64,000 nucleotides of DNA from Parapristionchus giblindavisi (taxonomy: Eukaryota; Nematoda; Chromadorea; Rhabditida; Diplogasteridae): assembly GCA_943737045.1 (NCBI GenBank), contig CALSFV010000016.1:726001-790000 (forward strand), given 5' to 3'. A model generated the notes under the pieces. It worked only from the letters and a program-made list of their open reading frames with translations. It did no database searches and was not told where the DNA came from. Within the stretch, counting starts at the first letter, position 1, and every line of letters starts with the position of its first letter. The position numbers were made by a program, and so were the translations under genes. Shown here one piece after another: positions 36,051 to 47,800 of this stretch.

Positions 36051-37083
36051 CTGGAAAAATTGATTGAAATGGAAGCAATTCAACATGCCTTGGTGATAAA
36101 GAAACGCAAACTAAAGTAGGTAGACGAGCAACCGCAAGGTAAAGATCAAAGATCAACTTTAAAAATAGGGAACAATGGGAAACACGGGTGTGAGGGATAA
36201 TACGATCGAAGACTGCAAACGAATCAGACAAGAATGAGTAAACGTAGCAAATCGTTATTGAATGCTCATATGCAAATTGGAGAGCAGAAGTGAACAACAA
36301 CGACGATAAAGCAAATGTGAAGACAAAGAGAGGCCTATGGTATATGGCTGCATGTAGAGAGAGGTAAAGAGGGAGATGGTAAAGCAGAGGCAGAGAACTG
36401 CGAGAGGTAGACTACAGGGATAGCGCGTCATATGAGGAAAAGTAAATATTTTGTAAATTTGCAGCAAAACGACTCTAGTGTCTAAAAAGAGTGAAAAGAA
36501 AAGGAGAGAAGTGATGATGGGAAGGAAGGAAGGGACCAATCGATGATTATTGATTGATTGAGAGATAGACAGGGAAGGGAGAGTGATATACCCTAGAGGA
36601 GAAAAGGAAGAAGGGAATCGTTATAGAAATGTGAAGTTAGACAAAGTGAGGTCAAAAGTCTCTCTATATGCATGTAGAGAGAGGTAGAGAGGGAGCGGTA
36701 GAGAGGGAGATATAGAGGGAGAGGTAGAGAGGGAGAAGCAGAGAGAGAGGTAATGCTCCCTCGAAGACAAAGAAAGCGCGAGATTTTGGCCTGAGCGGAG
36801 AGATTCAAATGAGCTCGAGATGTGCCTTTAAGGATTATAAAATATAGACATGCGCAAAAGGGAAAAGTAAATATGTTAATGGTAAATAAACAACGGGTAA
36901 AGAGGGCAGCAAAACGACGATAAAAAGGAGAAATGGAGTGAAAGGAGGAGATGGGAAGGAAGGAAGGGACTAATCGACGATTATTGATTGATTGAGAGAT
37001 AAACAGGGAATGGAGAGTGATCTACCCTACTGACCCTGCGAGAGAAGAAGAGGAAGAGGGAAATAGAAGGAACAAGGGACAGC

Positions 37084-37614
37084 ATCCCTCGACAACAGTA
37101 TACTTCGACTACAGTATCCGTCGAGTACTGTACATATCAAACGATTACAGTACCCCTCGACTACAGTATACTTCGACTACAGTATCCATCGAGTACTGTA
37201 CATATCAAACGATTACAGTACCCCTCGACTACAGTATACTTCGACTACAGTATCCGTCGAGTACTGTACATATCAAACGATTACAGTACCCCTCGACTAC
37301 AGTATACTTCGACTACAGTATCCGTCGAGTACTGTACATATCAAACGATTACAGTACCCCTCGACTACAGTATACTTCGACTACAGTATCCGTCGAGTAC
37401 TGTACATATCAAACGATTACAGTACCCCTCGACAACAGTATACTTCGACTACAGTATCCGTCGAGTACTGTACATATCAAACGATTACAGTACCCCTCGA
37501 CTACAGTATACTTCGACTACAGTATCCGTCGATTACAGTATCAATCTATTACAGTGTCCCTCGACTACAGTATCCGACGACTACAATATCCGCCGACTAC
37601 AGTATACTTTGACT
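37084..37614 (+). repeat. 68-bp tandem minisatellite, about 7 copies
   Basis: The unit contains CTCGACTACAGTATACTTCG, CGTCGAGTACTGTACATATC and AAACGATTACAGTACC; the GAGTACTGTA word recurs at 37123, 37191, 37259 and 37327, exactly 68 bp apart. Units are themselves made of roughly 20-bp TCGACTACAGTA subunits. All three forward frames are open across the array, giving a spurious 199-codon frame. Confidence 0.93.
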
Positions 37615-37673
37615 AATTTGTTTATCCACCCACATCTTACTCGTATTTCGGTGAGTGAGTAAATAAGTCGTGA

Positions 37674-38946
37674 TGGTTATCCATTACGAATCTGTCCGCT
37701 TTCAAATTGTAACAGTCATGTCATAAATATGACCAGCCATTTGACCTACCGAAATCTACAGTAAGCCTTCACCTTCCACTTTCTTATATGCATCTGTAAT
37801 ATGTGCATGAGTGTTCCATTCTGTGGTTAGAGAAGGTTCACTAATTACTTATAGCAGATAGAGATGGAATAGGTAAGTCCATTATGCGTAATGGGACCTC
37901 ACATTAAGGTTGATTGGACTTTAAATGAGAATGAATGATCTTTGATCTTTAGGATATAGCAATATAGGCAGCAGGTGCGTCGGTCGTTGTCTGGTTTCCG
38001 AAATCAATCGATTGGATACTGTAGCAGATCGTGAAGTGATCGCGGCTTGTTCTAGCTGAAAAGAATATGGATTTATTGATTTCTTCAAATTCTCTGACTT
38101 TTAGTCGGGCTGTTTAGTTGGGAAGACCCAATAGTTGTTCAAAATTCTGGTCGAAATCATATCCCTTTGAAGAGACAAGCGACAGATATTCGAGAGAGTT
38201 TCTATATTGAGCGATTCTGGCTATCAAAGACACTGCACAATTCTGGTCTACGCTATACACAGTTTTTACGTAACGGTAAAGCCAAATGAGATTTCCATGC
38301 TACAGGTAACCGATACATATAGTTTTTACAAGTCTGATTCACGTCTAATAGTCTATTCCATGGTCCCGTTTTCCGCCGTTTCCAAATATTGTGTGCCATC
38401 TCAATTACGTTAGGGTTTCATCACTCCCTCACAACAATTCATGAATCATTCTCGAACTCGTTTTTCACTCACTAATGAATCATTAATGATTGATCTAGCT
38501 CATGCCAATACTTTCTTCTATTTCTCTGTTTTCTATCGACGAGAGATCGTTACTCTATGAAGAGACCGTCGACTAGCGACATTTAATGGGATTACTACAT
38601 CAAAGAATGCAGAGAAACTGTTTTAGAAAGACGCAGAGCTGTGGTGGATAGTATGTGGGCAGAATTAGCCGGCTTTGAGGAACCCAGATTGAAACCATAA
38701 TAATAACTATAGCGTGTTTTGTGATTTGGAAGAAATATTGTTGGGTTCGAAGAACAGGAAATAGTGCGAACTTCTGGGTGATAATGAAATGTCAACGAAT
38801 ATATATTGCAGATTCTCTTACTTTTGCTATGGTTAAAGAGTAAGTCACTTTGTTTGATTTATTATTACAAGAAAACTGTGAAGCGCAATAAAATCTCTTT
38901 GAAAGACCAAAAGAAAGAACCCTCACATCAGCTTTACCAATTATTA
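37674..38946. other. non-coding stretch
   Basis: Holds a GATCTTTGATCTTTAGG motif at 37938 and a block near 38640-38790 (GGCTTTGAGGAACCCAGA) that recurs at 63670-63760. No gene recognised. Confidence 0.45.
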
Positions 38947-39330
38947 CTCCTCGGGTACCCCCGAGAAGCTTCCCAAAAACTAGTGTTATCTAACACAGAT
39001 AAGATCTGGTCAGATGCTCAAGCGTACCTTGAGTTACTGGGATAAATCCGAATAAGATGAGGAATGGCAGAGGGTCATTATAGCGCGCGGCGAACATAAG
39101 ACGGGTTTGGCAAGCGATCGCATAGCTCGAAATCGTCGTGTGTCTTGTTTCTCTTCACTCACCTAACCCGTCTTATGTTCGCCGCGCGATATAATGACCC
39201 TCTGACATTCTTCTTAATCTGTGGATTTATCCCAGTAATTCAAGGTACGCTTGAGCATCTGACCAGTTTGTCTGTGTTAGATTACACAAGTTTTTGTTTT
39301 TGGGAAGCTTCTCGGGGGTACCCGGGGAGT
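38947..39330. repeat. foldback repeat with 160-bp arms
   Basis: Arms about 38947-39108 and 39172-39330 are inverted copies, from CTCCTCGGGTACCCCCGAGA outward to CAGAGGGTCATTATAGCGCG and CGAACATAAGACGGGT near the loop. The left arm also matches 63880-63985, showing that it belongs to a dispersed element that also includes the 38640-38790 block. Confidence 0.85.
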
Positions 39331-39633
39331 GATAATAAAGCGACTCTATCTTATCGTTTTCATTGTAGCGCACTGTTTTAACGTGGTCCCTTGACATCCA
39401 ACGCATTTCCAGCCAATCAGTTCTATGGCACGCGTTTTGTGATTAATACTTTTTAGCTTTATGATAATCCAAAATCGAATTCTTTCGAGGTTTTTAGGAA
39501 AATAATCAACGGTGATACGTTTTAGAATCGAAATGTTAGAAACGTAAACGGTACGATCGAACAAAGGTGAATATCGAAGCAAAAACTAAATGATGAACAA
39601 ACATAGCACAGTTCCGGAGATCAAAGATCAAAC
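39331..39633. other. no gene recognised
   Basis: Lies just past the second exon of the putative membrane-protein gene. Minus-strand frames here do not resemble the next part of an ABC transporter. A GATCAAAGATCAAAC motif sits directly after the donor at 39633. Confidence 0.4.
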
Positions 39634-40019
39634 CTGTTCTTTGAGCAGCTTCGAAACGAACTCGCCCATGTAGAACCACACGAAGGGCGGAATGATGGCG
39701 AGCACGAGGCAGCTGATCAGACCGATGAACATTATCTGTAGTTTGAACGTTGATATCGTTAGCGCATAAATTTGGAACACGCATTATATTTTTACTGACC
39801 TAACCACCCTTATTTATGTACTCCAGAAATCTACATAAAAACAGACGGACGGATCTTAACTATAATTTTCCCCAGAAATCTGTGATCTGTGATCTGTGAT
39901 CCTTGATCTTTGTCCCCAACCTGATAATCAACGGCGTCAGAGAATGCGTAGAGGGCGCTCATTCCGGTTAGCCATCCTGCCCTCTTCTCCGATCCTCTTC
40001 CATCGCTCAACTCTCCCAT
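39634..40019 (-). CDS. N-terminal exons of a membrane protein, P-glycoprotein-like
   Basis: Exon 1 (39921-40019) begins at an ATG directly after a TTGCAG acceptor, which could be a trans-splice site, and encodes 33 residues including SALYAFSDAVDYQ. Exon 2 (39634-39735) encodes IMFIGLISCLVLAIIPPFVW and FYMGEFVSKLLKEQ: one transmembrane helix, then a Gly-Glu-Phe turn. The order (short polar N-terminus, LFxFAD-xxDY, then a helix ending P....+GE) resembles the start of the first membrane domain of ABCB/P-glycoprotein transporters. Both exons are in phase (99 and 102 nt). The following exons were not found; the gene may be truncated by the nearby foldback repeats or resume beyond a long intron outside recognisable sequence. 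Confidence 0.45.
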
Positions 40020-42339
40020 CTGCAAGTGGAATATTTGACAATTGACAGACAGTGGAAATTACATTTGACGATTGACAGACAGTGGAAATGACATTTTTGC
40101 CTCTTGGAATGACAGACAGTGATAATGACTTTTGGCAGCGGTCATTGACTTCAAATGCGCAATGATAATCGCAGAAATGGTAAAATGTATTTGCTAATTA
40201 TCGGAAAGATTTGAGAAACCCATGATTGGTACCAATGGAGATAGAACAAGCGCAGAATCAAAAATTTTAAAAGCACGGCTCAAGTTTTCGAAAAATTTTT
40301 TGTTGTTGAGAAAAAAGATATAGCACGATGACTCAGGAATAGAAGAAAGGAAGCCCACAGTTTTTTGAAGGACCCCCCCCCCCCCCCATCTCATGACTAA
40401 CCGCACTAATCTGACAACGAGCTGTATTCTATGGTCTATTATAAACAAAGTAAGAGTATTCCTTCTCAAATCAGCACATTTTAGTATACGTGATCTTTGA
40501 TCTCTAAAATAACCATGTGATCTTCAAAAATACCGTCAAAATACGCAAACAATAAGTCGAAAAAGTGAACAAGAATTCAATAGAATTCAATATAATCATC
40601 AGCTGTGATGGAAGAGAAAAAGGGCCAACGATCGTGCATACCTATTCTGATTGTACATATATTGCTTCTTTCGAACAACTGTCTTGTTAGGTGAGGGAAT
40701 GTTATATAAGATTTGTTTAGGTTATTTATTTAATTATTTTTAGCAAGATTCGACAACTCTATTGAAGAGTTCTTGTAAAACAAATTGTTTTGAATATTTC
40801 GTGAAACATATGTACAAATCATGCACTCACGGCAAGTTCTCTTAGATATAGGTTGTCTAACAGTTCAGCTATAGAGAAAGGTTAGCTTACTGCAAACTAT
40901 CTCGAAAAGACACATTGGATAATACTCTCTCGCTCGATATAGTAACGCGGAATGGATTAAGCTAACTAGCAATAAGTTATCTCACATATGAGAGAACGTT
41001 TCTCTAATTGTTGCATCTAGATAACATATGACTCAAATATGAGACAGTTTGCCGTCAGTGTGGCATTTTTTCCTCCTTATTTCCCATTGTCGACTCTCTC
41101 CCACTTTATTTTGTCCTTGTGCAAATTTTCGTTCTTTAAATAGTTTTTTTTTTACTTGCTGAGACATCTTTATATTGATCTTCATATTTGATCCACATAT
41201 TTGGTCATTTTTTTCAAAAATTTGTATAATGATTGGACTCATTACGCAGGCCAATTGGGCGAGCAACGATGTTGTTTTCGTGGGTTATTTGACTGTTCAT
41301 ATCAAGTTTCATATATATTCGTTTTCTTGAATTGAGAAGAATTCTCTCACAAGAGACCAAAGACCGAGAGAGACCGAAACCGAGATTGTCCGAGACCGAT
41401 GGATCGAACTTGTGGATTTGAAGATACTCTCTGATTTGACCCCTCTGCATCCATTGTGCTGATATATATTTATATTTATCACATGCTCACGCATGAACGG
41501 GACAGTCGCAATAAGTAAAGAACTATAGGATAAAGTATTGTCTTATTGCTACTCATCAACAATTGAACAAGACTTGTAAAACAAATAGTTTTGAATCATA
41601 CGTGAAACATAACCTAGCATTATAGTTTCGGCCGCATTCTTATTTCAAAAGCACATCCCGAGCTAAGGCTCTAGCAATGCTCTCTCGTAGCGAAAGCGAG
41701 AGAGTATAGGCAGAGCGGAGAGTTTCAATTTAGCCTCGGGGTGTGTCTTTAAATTCATTTAAATTCTTTGGTTAGCACGCGAAGTTGCATAAATAAGCAA
41801 ATGGGTTCCCCTGACACAATTCGTTCTAACTACTGCTCACAGCTGGTGTCATCAGTTGACGACATTAGCAAGGTACGAAAATACCAAAGATCAAAGGCCC
41901 TGAACCAAGGGATTGATGTTAAATAGCATCTAATTCTAAATCATTTTTTCATGTTCACTTCAATTTGGTAATGAATGCGCTGCGAAGAATCTCATTCCCG
42001 AGGCTTGTAAATTAGCCAGTGAATCCAACTAGCAAAAATGATGAGAAACTGGAAGAAAGTTATGACTGAAAAAACACAATATGTTAGAATATTGGCCAGC
42101 ACTGTATGTATTATACTTTCATAGGTACGATACTTTTAGGTGCTATTGATTGATTTATTTATTTTATGATCTATTCCGTTTTAGTACTTTGAATACTGCT
42201 CTACCAAATGAAGAAGTAGTCAGAGATATGTTTGAACTATGATCTTTGATCTTTACAAGAATTCGTCATTATGGATGTCGTTGAACAGAACGCAGATATA
42301 GAACACAGATTTTGGAATGTGATAGGCTTTATTCATATT
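40020..42339. other. non-coding stretch with dispersed repeats
   Basis: Includes three copies of 'gacagacagtggaaatgaca' (40045-40120), a C homopolymer at about 40372-40387, a repeat shared with 28480-28670 (40627-40812, with a partial third copy near 41565), a relative of the CCCCGAGCTAA MITE (about 41645-41752), and GATCTTTGATCTTTACAAG at 42241 just beyond the MSP pseudogene. No gene recognised. Confidence 0.5.
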
Positions 42340-43249
42340 TCAAGGATTGTACTCGATGGGGAGGTTCTTTCTGCGAACCATACCGTCACCCTGGAACCAT
42401 TCACGACGGAACTGCTTGGCGGCTCCATCGGGGGTGTTGGTTCACTCGATGGTGATACGGTCGTTGTTGGTATCCTGAAAGGTAAAGTGATTACGATAAA
42501 AACTCAAGGTTACAGTAAATTCCTACAGTAATCAATGCACAGTACCTCTTGCCCGTAGGCGAAAGCATCGCATGAGACGGCGATGAGGGCGTTCTCCTTG
42601 GGGTCGAGAACTCCTGTTCCGGGGTCGACACCGAGTCTCTTCATGTTGGTGGTCTTGAAGCCGAATCAGATACGGCGACCAGAGTTGTTCGTTACCTTAA
42701 ATTATAAGTTATTTTGTGAGAATAAAAGCAGTCAGTAATACCCAAAAACAAATATAAATCCTATCCCAAAACTGAGAAGACCTAAAGATCCCAGATCCTA
42801 AAACCTTAACAATAAGACCTTTAGTTGTTGACACTAACCTTGATATGGTAGGTGTGCTTGTCATCATAAGGAGCATTAAAGGTGGTATCCCACGAATATT
42901 TTCGTGAATAAACTGTGAAGACAGGATGGTAGCAAAAGTCATATAAGTCAGCACATACTATTTCTTTTGTAATGATTCTGCGTATTGATTGACATAATCA
43001 CGATTGAAAGATGTTCAATAGTGCAGGGAATGGAGAAAGAGAGATGGGAAGGGGCCTAATGAGAGGGCAAAGGTTGAGTGTCGGTCGCAAACTGAACATC
43101 AACACACTTTTTACTTACAGTATATGTCTGAGGGGGCTCATTCCCATCGTGGTAGGAGTCAATGTTTCTTTCCGTGGTTCCCCATCTTTAAAGACGATCT
43201 TGGTACCAGGAGCAGTGATGATGTCACCGGGAGCAATTGATTGAGCCAT
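42340..43249 (-). pseudogene. msp: Major Sperm Protein pseudogene
   Basis: Has all three exons of the intact copy at 62419-63002: exon 1 (43249 down to 42839, interrupted), exon 2 (42546-42695) and exon 3 (42340-42474). It starts [20 protein letters not shown] and is then broken by a 312-bp TTAA-flanked MITE (42876-43191), after which [13 protein letters not shown] resumes. Exon 2 has TGA where the intact copy has Gly (in the RIGFG motif), and exon 3 has TGA for the conserved Trp of VEWTNTP. The surrounding sequence, including a TATAAATA box, is also duplicated. Three independent lesions make a functional product very unlikely. Confidence 0.93.
42876..43191. mobile_element. TTAA-flanked MITE inserted in MSP exon 1
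   Basis: Bounded by TTAA at 42876-42879 and 43188-43191. The left end TTAAAGGTGG and right end CCATCTTTAA form an inverted pair, and the left end continues ATCCCACGAATATTTTCGTG, which recurs inverted at the right end of the element at 55685-56032. The intact MSP gene shows the empty site. TTAA targets suggest a piggyBac-type transposase. Confidence 0.88.
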
Positions 43250-43292
43250 GACTGACTCAAGTGATGAAATGACCAAAATGAGGGTATTTATA

Positions 43293-43956
43293 CTGAAGAA
43301 TTTCACCAAATTCAATAATGATTGAATTTGCATAATATTCAAAAGACCTATAATTAAATTTAAAACTATGCAAAATTAATTTTTTAATTAAAAAATCTCT
43401 AATTAAATTTTCGTTACTGGATGATTTTGGGCATGCTTTGGAGGCCCATTTTATATTTTAAATATATGCACGAAATGAGACAAATAACGATAACGAGAGA
43501 AAAGAGTTCACAATTTTGTCTACTCCTTTTGTATCCTCGTTTGCTTACTATTAAAACACCTCTAACATAAAGTTTGCAAAGCAATGTGGAATTCAAAGGA
43601 GGATTAGTTTCTGTTTTATTTTACCATTGTTAGAGGATGATGACTATAGAAGAAATGATAATAAATTTGAAATTAATTTTCTTTCATGTGTTCTTCGCAT
43701 AAGCTTATTGTTAGTGAAAACTTAAAGGGACCGAAACCTTTGTCAACGACCTCTTCAACACTCTACGCTCTTTCGTTGTTAGAGAACAGAGAAATAGTGT
43801 GCGCGATGAAGAGACCATTGAGAGAGGTCACTATCCCTTTAAGTTATGGTCAATTTCCGATTTGTAAAGAATACTATTCGAATCTTTCAAATAAAATATT
43901 CATTTACTGAGAAGGAAAGGTTGAAAAGTTTGAAAATGTTTTCCTAGCATTGAAAT
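43293..43956. other. no gene recognised
   Basis: A+T-rich upstream flank of the MSP pseudogene. The first 130 bases match the upstream region of the intact MSP gene ('gattgaatttgcataatattc'). Confidence 0.5.
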
Positions 43957-45059
43957 GATTTTGGCAAAACGCCCCTGGGCGCCGAGTTATTTGCATATTT
44001 CTGCTTGTTTTCACCCTGTTTACGACTTAAAATGAGACCCAATCTCTGTGAGATCGAAAGCAGTGGTGAATAAGAGTGGTGAACATTAGGGTGGCGAGAA
44101 TTGCTCTCGAATGAGCCTGTTTTGTAGTCTCTGTAGAGTCGAGGTCGAATGGAGAGGATATTCGTTCCCCTTGGCAGTCTCTATCTCTCTCCCTAGGATA
44201 ATCGGTTTTAGGTCGAGTCGAAGTCGAGTCGAGCGTTTTTCAAGGCCGTGTTTGATCAAAACAAGACAAATTATGTATATTTGAAATCAGCATAACGAGA
44301 TCTTTAAAATGATACACAATTCGCATCGAATAATTCAAATTAAAATTTCTCTTTTACTTTGACCTGAGTTTCTTTCCCTGTTCCCTCCCCATACCCGAAT
44401 GCCGAATTGGAACTTTAATAATAGTATTGCCATAATGATTGTTATCAAATTAATAATATTATTGTATCATAAACCAACAAATTATTAATAAAAAATTTTT
44501 TTGAAAAAAATTGTTCAATTTGGCTTCGTTTTATAGCACTTAATGAGCTCATGTCAGAAGTTTTAAAAGTTTTGAATTTGGTCAATGCAGTGCTGAGAAA
44601 AACCTTTCCATTCGATTTCGACTCGACTGTTTTTTGACTATTCGAGACAGTGACCCCCTCTCCCGGCTCATTCGATGAGAGAGTGATCGTAAATGCCTCT
44701 CTCTCCGATTATTCGGCCAAGACTGCCAGTGGGAACGAATACTCTTGCGCCATTCTTGCCACCCTAGTGAACATGAATAAGAGGGTGGTCTATATATCTT
44801 TTGCTTGCAAGATCGATTCCCGCACAAGTTCAACTTGTTTTGCTATCTTTTCTTTGTATGAAACTCTAACGAAAAAAATATGTAAAAAATCAATCATAGA
44901 TTTTTTAGATTATCATATGATAATTATCATGAAAATTACAATTTATAATGGTTTTTCTTTCTATCTGACAGAGACTGGGTTTCATTGTAGGGCGAAAACA
45001 AGGTGAAAACAAGCAGAAATATGCAAATAACTCGGCGCTCAGGGGCATTTTGCTAAAAT
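43957..45059. mobile_element. 1.1-kb foldback element
   Basis: Ends are inverted copies: GATTTTGGCAAAACGCCCCT against AGGGGCATTTTGCTAAAAT, followed inward by CGCCGAGTTATTTGCATATT, CTGCTTGTTTTCACC and GGGTGGCGAGAAT / ATTCTTGCCACCC. Arms are about 250-300 bp with a divergent centre. No transposase frame and no certain TSD. Confidence 0.72.
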
Positions 45060-46675
45060 GGTCAACATGGAAATGTCTTCTTTTTCAGATACCTATTGAA
45101 TGGTATATGTCCCTTCCCGAAGTCCGGGACCGTCCAACCAGACTTTCCTTGTCATCAGGGTTCCTTAGTTAAGGTTTGCTTAGGCTTAGAATCCGCACTA
45201 CTCTATTGATCCATTTAATTAACCTATCGATTCAGTTACTATTCACAATCAGCAGAGTTCCGCCGGATAAGGTGTAAGTTCAAATTATGTAATTATAACA
45301 ACACACAGCCGATAATATTGGAAAAGTGATACTTCCTCAAGTTCTTTATGATTAGCACTAAATAAATAAATATACTATTAAAATATAATAATAAAAATAT
45401 TGATAAAATAGAGAAGGAAAATTTAGATTTCAGTATAAATTGTCCAAATGGTTACTATGTGCGGGGTATGATTATGAGTTGTTGTAAACTACCGTAATCT
45501 ACCGTATCCCGGATCGGTTGGTCATATCAAATGCGGTGGGTCAGATTTCACTAAAAATTGTCAGAATGGCCACTACTTGTACTTTACAGTAATTGAAAAC
45601 AGTTCATAAATATTTCGCACAGAGATCTGACCCATCGCACTTGATCTGGCCCGCCGAACTGGGTTACGGTAGATTACGGTAGTTTACAATAACTCATAAT
45701 CATACCGCGCACATAGTGACCATTTGGACAATTTATACTGAAATCTGACCCATCACACTTGATCTGACACACCGAACCGGGTTACAGTAGATTACGGTAG
45801 TTTGCAATAGCTCAAACTGACATCGCACACGTATTTTCCAACAATTTTTAGTGAAAAAATATTCCAACAATTTTTAGTGAAATCTGACCCACCGCACTTG
45901 ATATGACCAACCGATCCGGGTTACTGTAGATTACGATAGCTCACCATCGCGTGGACGCGTGTGCGCGTGGCGCGAGGATCTTGACAGCAAGTTGAGAGAC
46001 CTGGGTCTCTGATGGGCTCTTTGGCGGTCGGCAAACCACATCAAGGGACTCGATGCAAGGCTCCACCCTGCATTAACATTCGAGTGTTACATCCATGGGT
46101 CAATTACTGGTTGGATATATCCTTGTCCTGAGGAGGCGAACAATACCCTTCCCGCTCGTCTAGGATAATTTTGAGCGAAATCACACCTCATTGCAAAAAT
46201 GTAGCGCAGTTAGCAAAGATCAAAGATCAATATGTGATATGATAGTATTGCTGATGCTGATCACAATGAGGTCCTAGAACCCTTCCTTCGGTTCTAGGAC
46301 CCCGACGAGCCCAGTTATGCCCCGTTGCGAAAATGTCGGTAAAAAATGAAATTTTTACATAGTAGCCCAACTATTACTTCAAACTCTTCTATACCATGCG
46401 ATCCCCAGAAAATTTTACATCTGAAACAAAGAAAACGATAAGCAGGGAATCTATTAATCGTGATCCATGACCGCAAAGCAGATAGGCATCTGCGAATGAT
46501 GAGAGATCAAAGATTAACAAATATTGTAAAAAGATCATTAATTATTCTTTTTTTTTGCAACATATTCAACTACTCTACTAATTTTACATGTGCTCATCAA
46601 CAGGACATTTGATATAGTTGACTACCAAAAGCATTTTGATTCCTTGTCATTTTCAATAGTCCACATTAAAGGAAT
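45060..46675. other. non-coding stretch with inverted and direct repeats
   Basis: From 45430 to 45950 a module 'gattacggtagttta.aata', 'gaccatttggacaatttat' and 'tgacccaccgcacttgat' recurs at least four times in both orientations. AAAGATCAAAGATCAA lies at 46207. No gene recognised. Confidence 0.55.
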
Positions 46676-46786
46676 ACCCCATGCCAATTACCTTCTCCGC
46701 ATTGGCAATGCTCTCTCGTAGATAAAGAAAGCGAGAGAGCATTGCGGGAGCGGAGAGTTTTAAATTTGCTTGTAGTACGGCTTTAA
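46676..46786. mobile_element. TTAA-flanked MITE, CCCCGAGCTAA relative
   Basis: 111 bp bounded by TTAA, with inner arms CTCTCGTAGATAAAGAAAGC and GCGAGAGAGCATTGCGGGAG around AATGCTCTCTCG-type hairpin words. It is a diverged relative of 27411-27530. Confidence 0.65.
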
Positions 46787-46888
46787 GAAGACGGCATTAT
46801 AAGAAGCCTGTCAAAAGAACGTGGCGTTATCAAGATCGACGAAAAAAGGAGCAGAACTCTTTTAGCTGGTCCCTTTTCATATTTTACA

Positions 46889-46963
46889 CTCTCCGGGGTT
46901 TGAACTTTCTAGCCGACCAACCGAATTGACAGTCCGACCTGTTATCCACTAGGCCATGGGTCC
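46889..46963 (-). other. tRNA-Asp-like sequence
   Basis: On the minus strand reads GGACCCATGGCCTAGTGGAT. It has a pairing D-arm and a five-pair anticodon stem around loop CTGTCAA (GTC, Asp), but then a long variable region, an unpaired T-stem and B box AGTTCAAACCC. The flank to about 47110 is related to the inner ends of the 9-kb repeat arms ('tccgcc.attttact.cgcggg'). tRNA-derived, probably part of a mobile element. Confidence 0.6.
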
Positions 46964-47468
46964 GTGATAATAATCATATCAAATGTTCTAAATATACTCA
47001 TTCAACTACTGGCTCAGCCTGGATTTGATTTGGCTCAAATATATAGGGATTTCGGCTCCGCCTATTTTACTGCGCGGGGATGGACACCTTTAAAATACAC
47101 TCCCACGGTTAAACTCCGAGGCGGAAAATATCCCACCGCAAAATTACCCAACCATGACAAAAACAACATCAAGAAACACTTTATACAAAACAGCAGCACA
47201 TGACTCCTGGTTGGAGATTCGCTTCTCCTTCGCAGGGTATTTTCCTTGGTCGTTCTTCGCAGGTGACAGAGTTGGAGCATACCGCAGTCTATCGACCAAT
47301 CGTACAACAGAAGGTCATATCAGACAGAGAATACGATGATATCTAAAATATATCGATAATTATAACGTACAAGCGAGGCCTAGGAGTACAGAAACACAAA
47401 CATGTAAAAAATATTCATCTGCTCTATATAATTTACTCACACAATCCGTTGCTCCTCTCTAGTAGGCT
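46964..47468. other. no gene recognised
   Basis: The first 150 bases are the repeat flank shared with the 31- and 35-kb arm ends; the remainder is unique. Open frames of 60-80 codons lack motifs. Confidence 0.4.
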
Positions 47469-47660
47469 CGATAGACTACGTATGTCAAGAAGTGCCGATT
47501 GTTAACGTGACGAACGTCATAATGGTGGCATCGATAGACTACGTCTCTCAAGAAGTGACAATTGTTAACGTGACGAACGTCATAATGGTGGCATCGATAG
47601 ACTACGTGTCTCAAGAAGTGACAATTGTTCGCGTGACGAACGTCATAATGGTGGCAGAAG
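47469..47660. repeat. 63-bp tandem repeat, three copies
   Basis: Units begin CGATAGACTACGT at 47469, 47532 and 47595, exactly 63 bp apart, and contain TGTTAACGTGACGAACGTCA and TAATGGTGGCAT. Because 63 is a multiple of three, both strands are open (21-residue periodic peptides), but nothing else supports a gene. Confidence 0.9.
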
Positions 47661-47800
47661 ACAGGCACCTGAACACGTTAAAATTAAAGAAAAAACACGA
47701 ATTTGGCACATCGTGCTCAATGCAACCACCGACCGATCAAAAGGAAATTGAGAAATCGATAAAAGTGATTTTATGTATTGCACTCGCTACATCAGCTAAC

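Larger units (their letters stand above)
34908..37673 (-). repeat. right arm of the 9-kb inverted repeat
   Basis: Reverse complement of 28790-31163, starting with the truncated tRNA-like end (TTATCCACTAGACCATGGGT) and ending at GTGAGTAAATAAGTCGTGA. It carries the second ubiquitin-like exon, a second purine-rich block and an expanded minisatellite. Confidence 0.88.

Noticed and set aside
37017..37616. 199-codon frame with periodic peptide
   Set aside because: It is the 68-bp minisatellite read through; all three frames are open because the unit lacks stops.
42876..43191. MITE in the MSP copy acting as an intron
   Set aside because: No GT donor lies at the left junction in gene orientation, and two stop codons in later exons kill the frame anyway.
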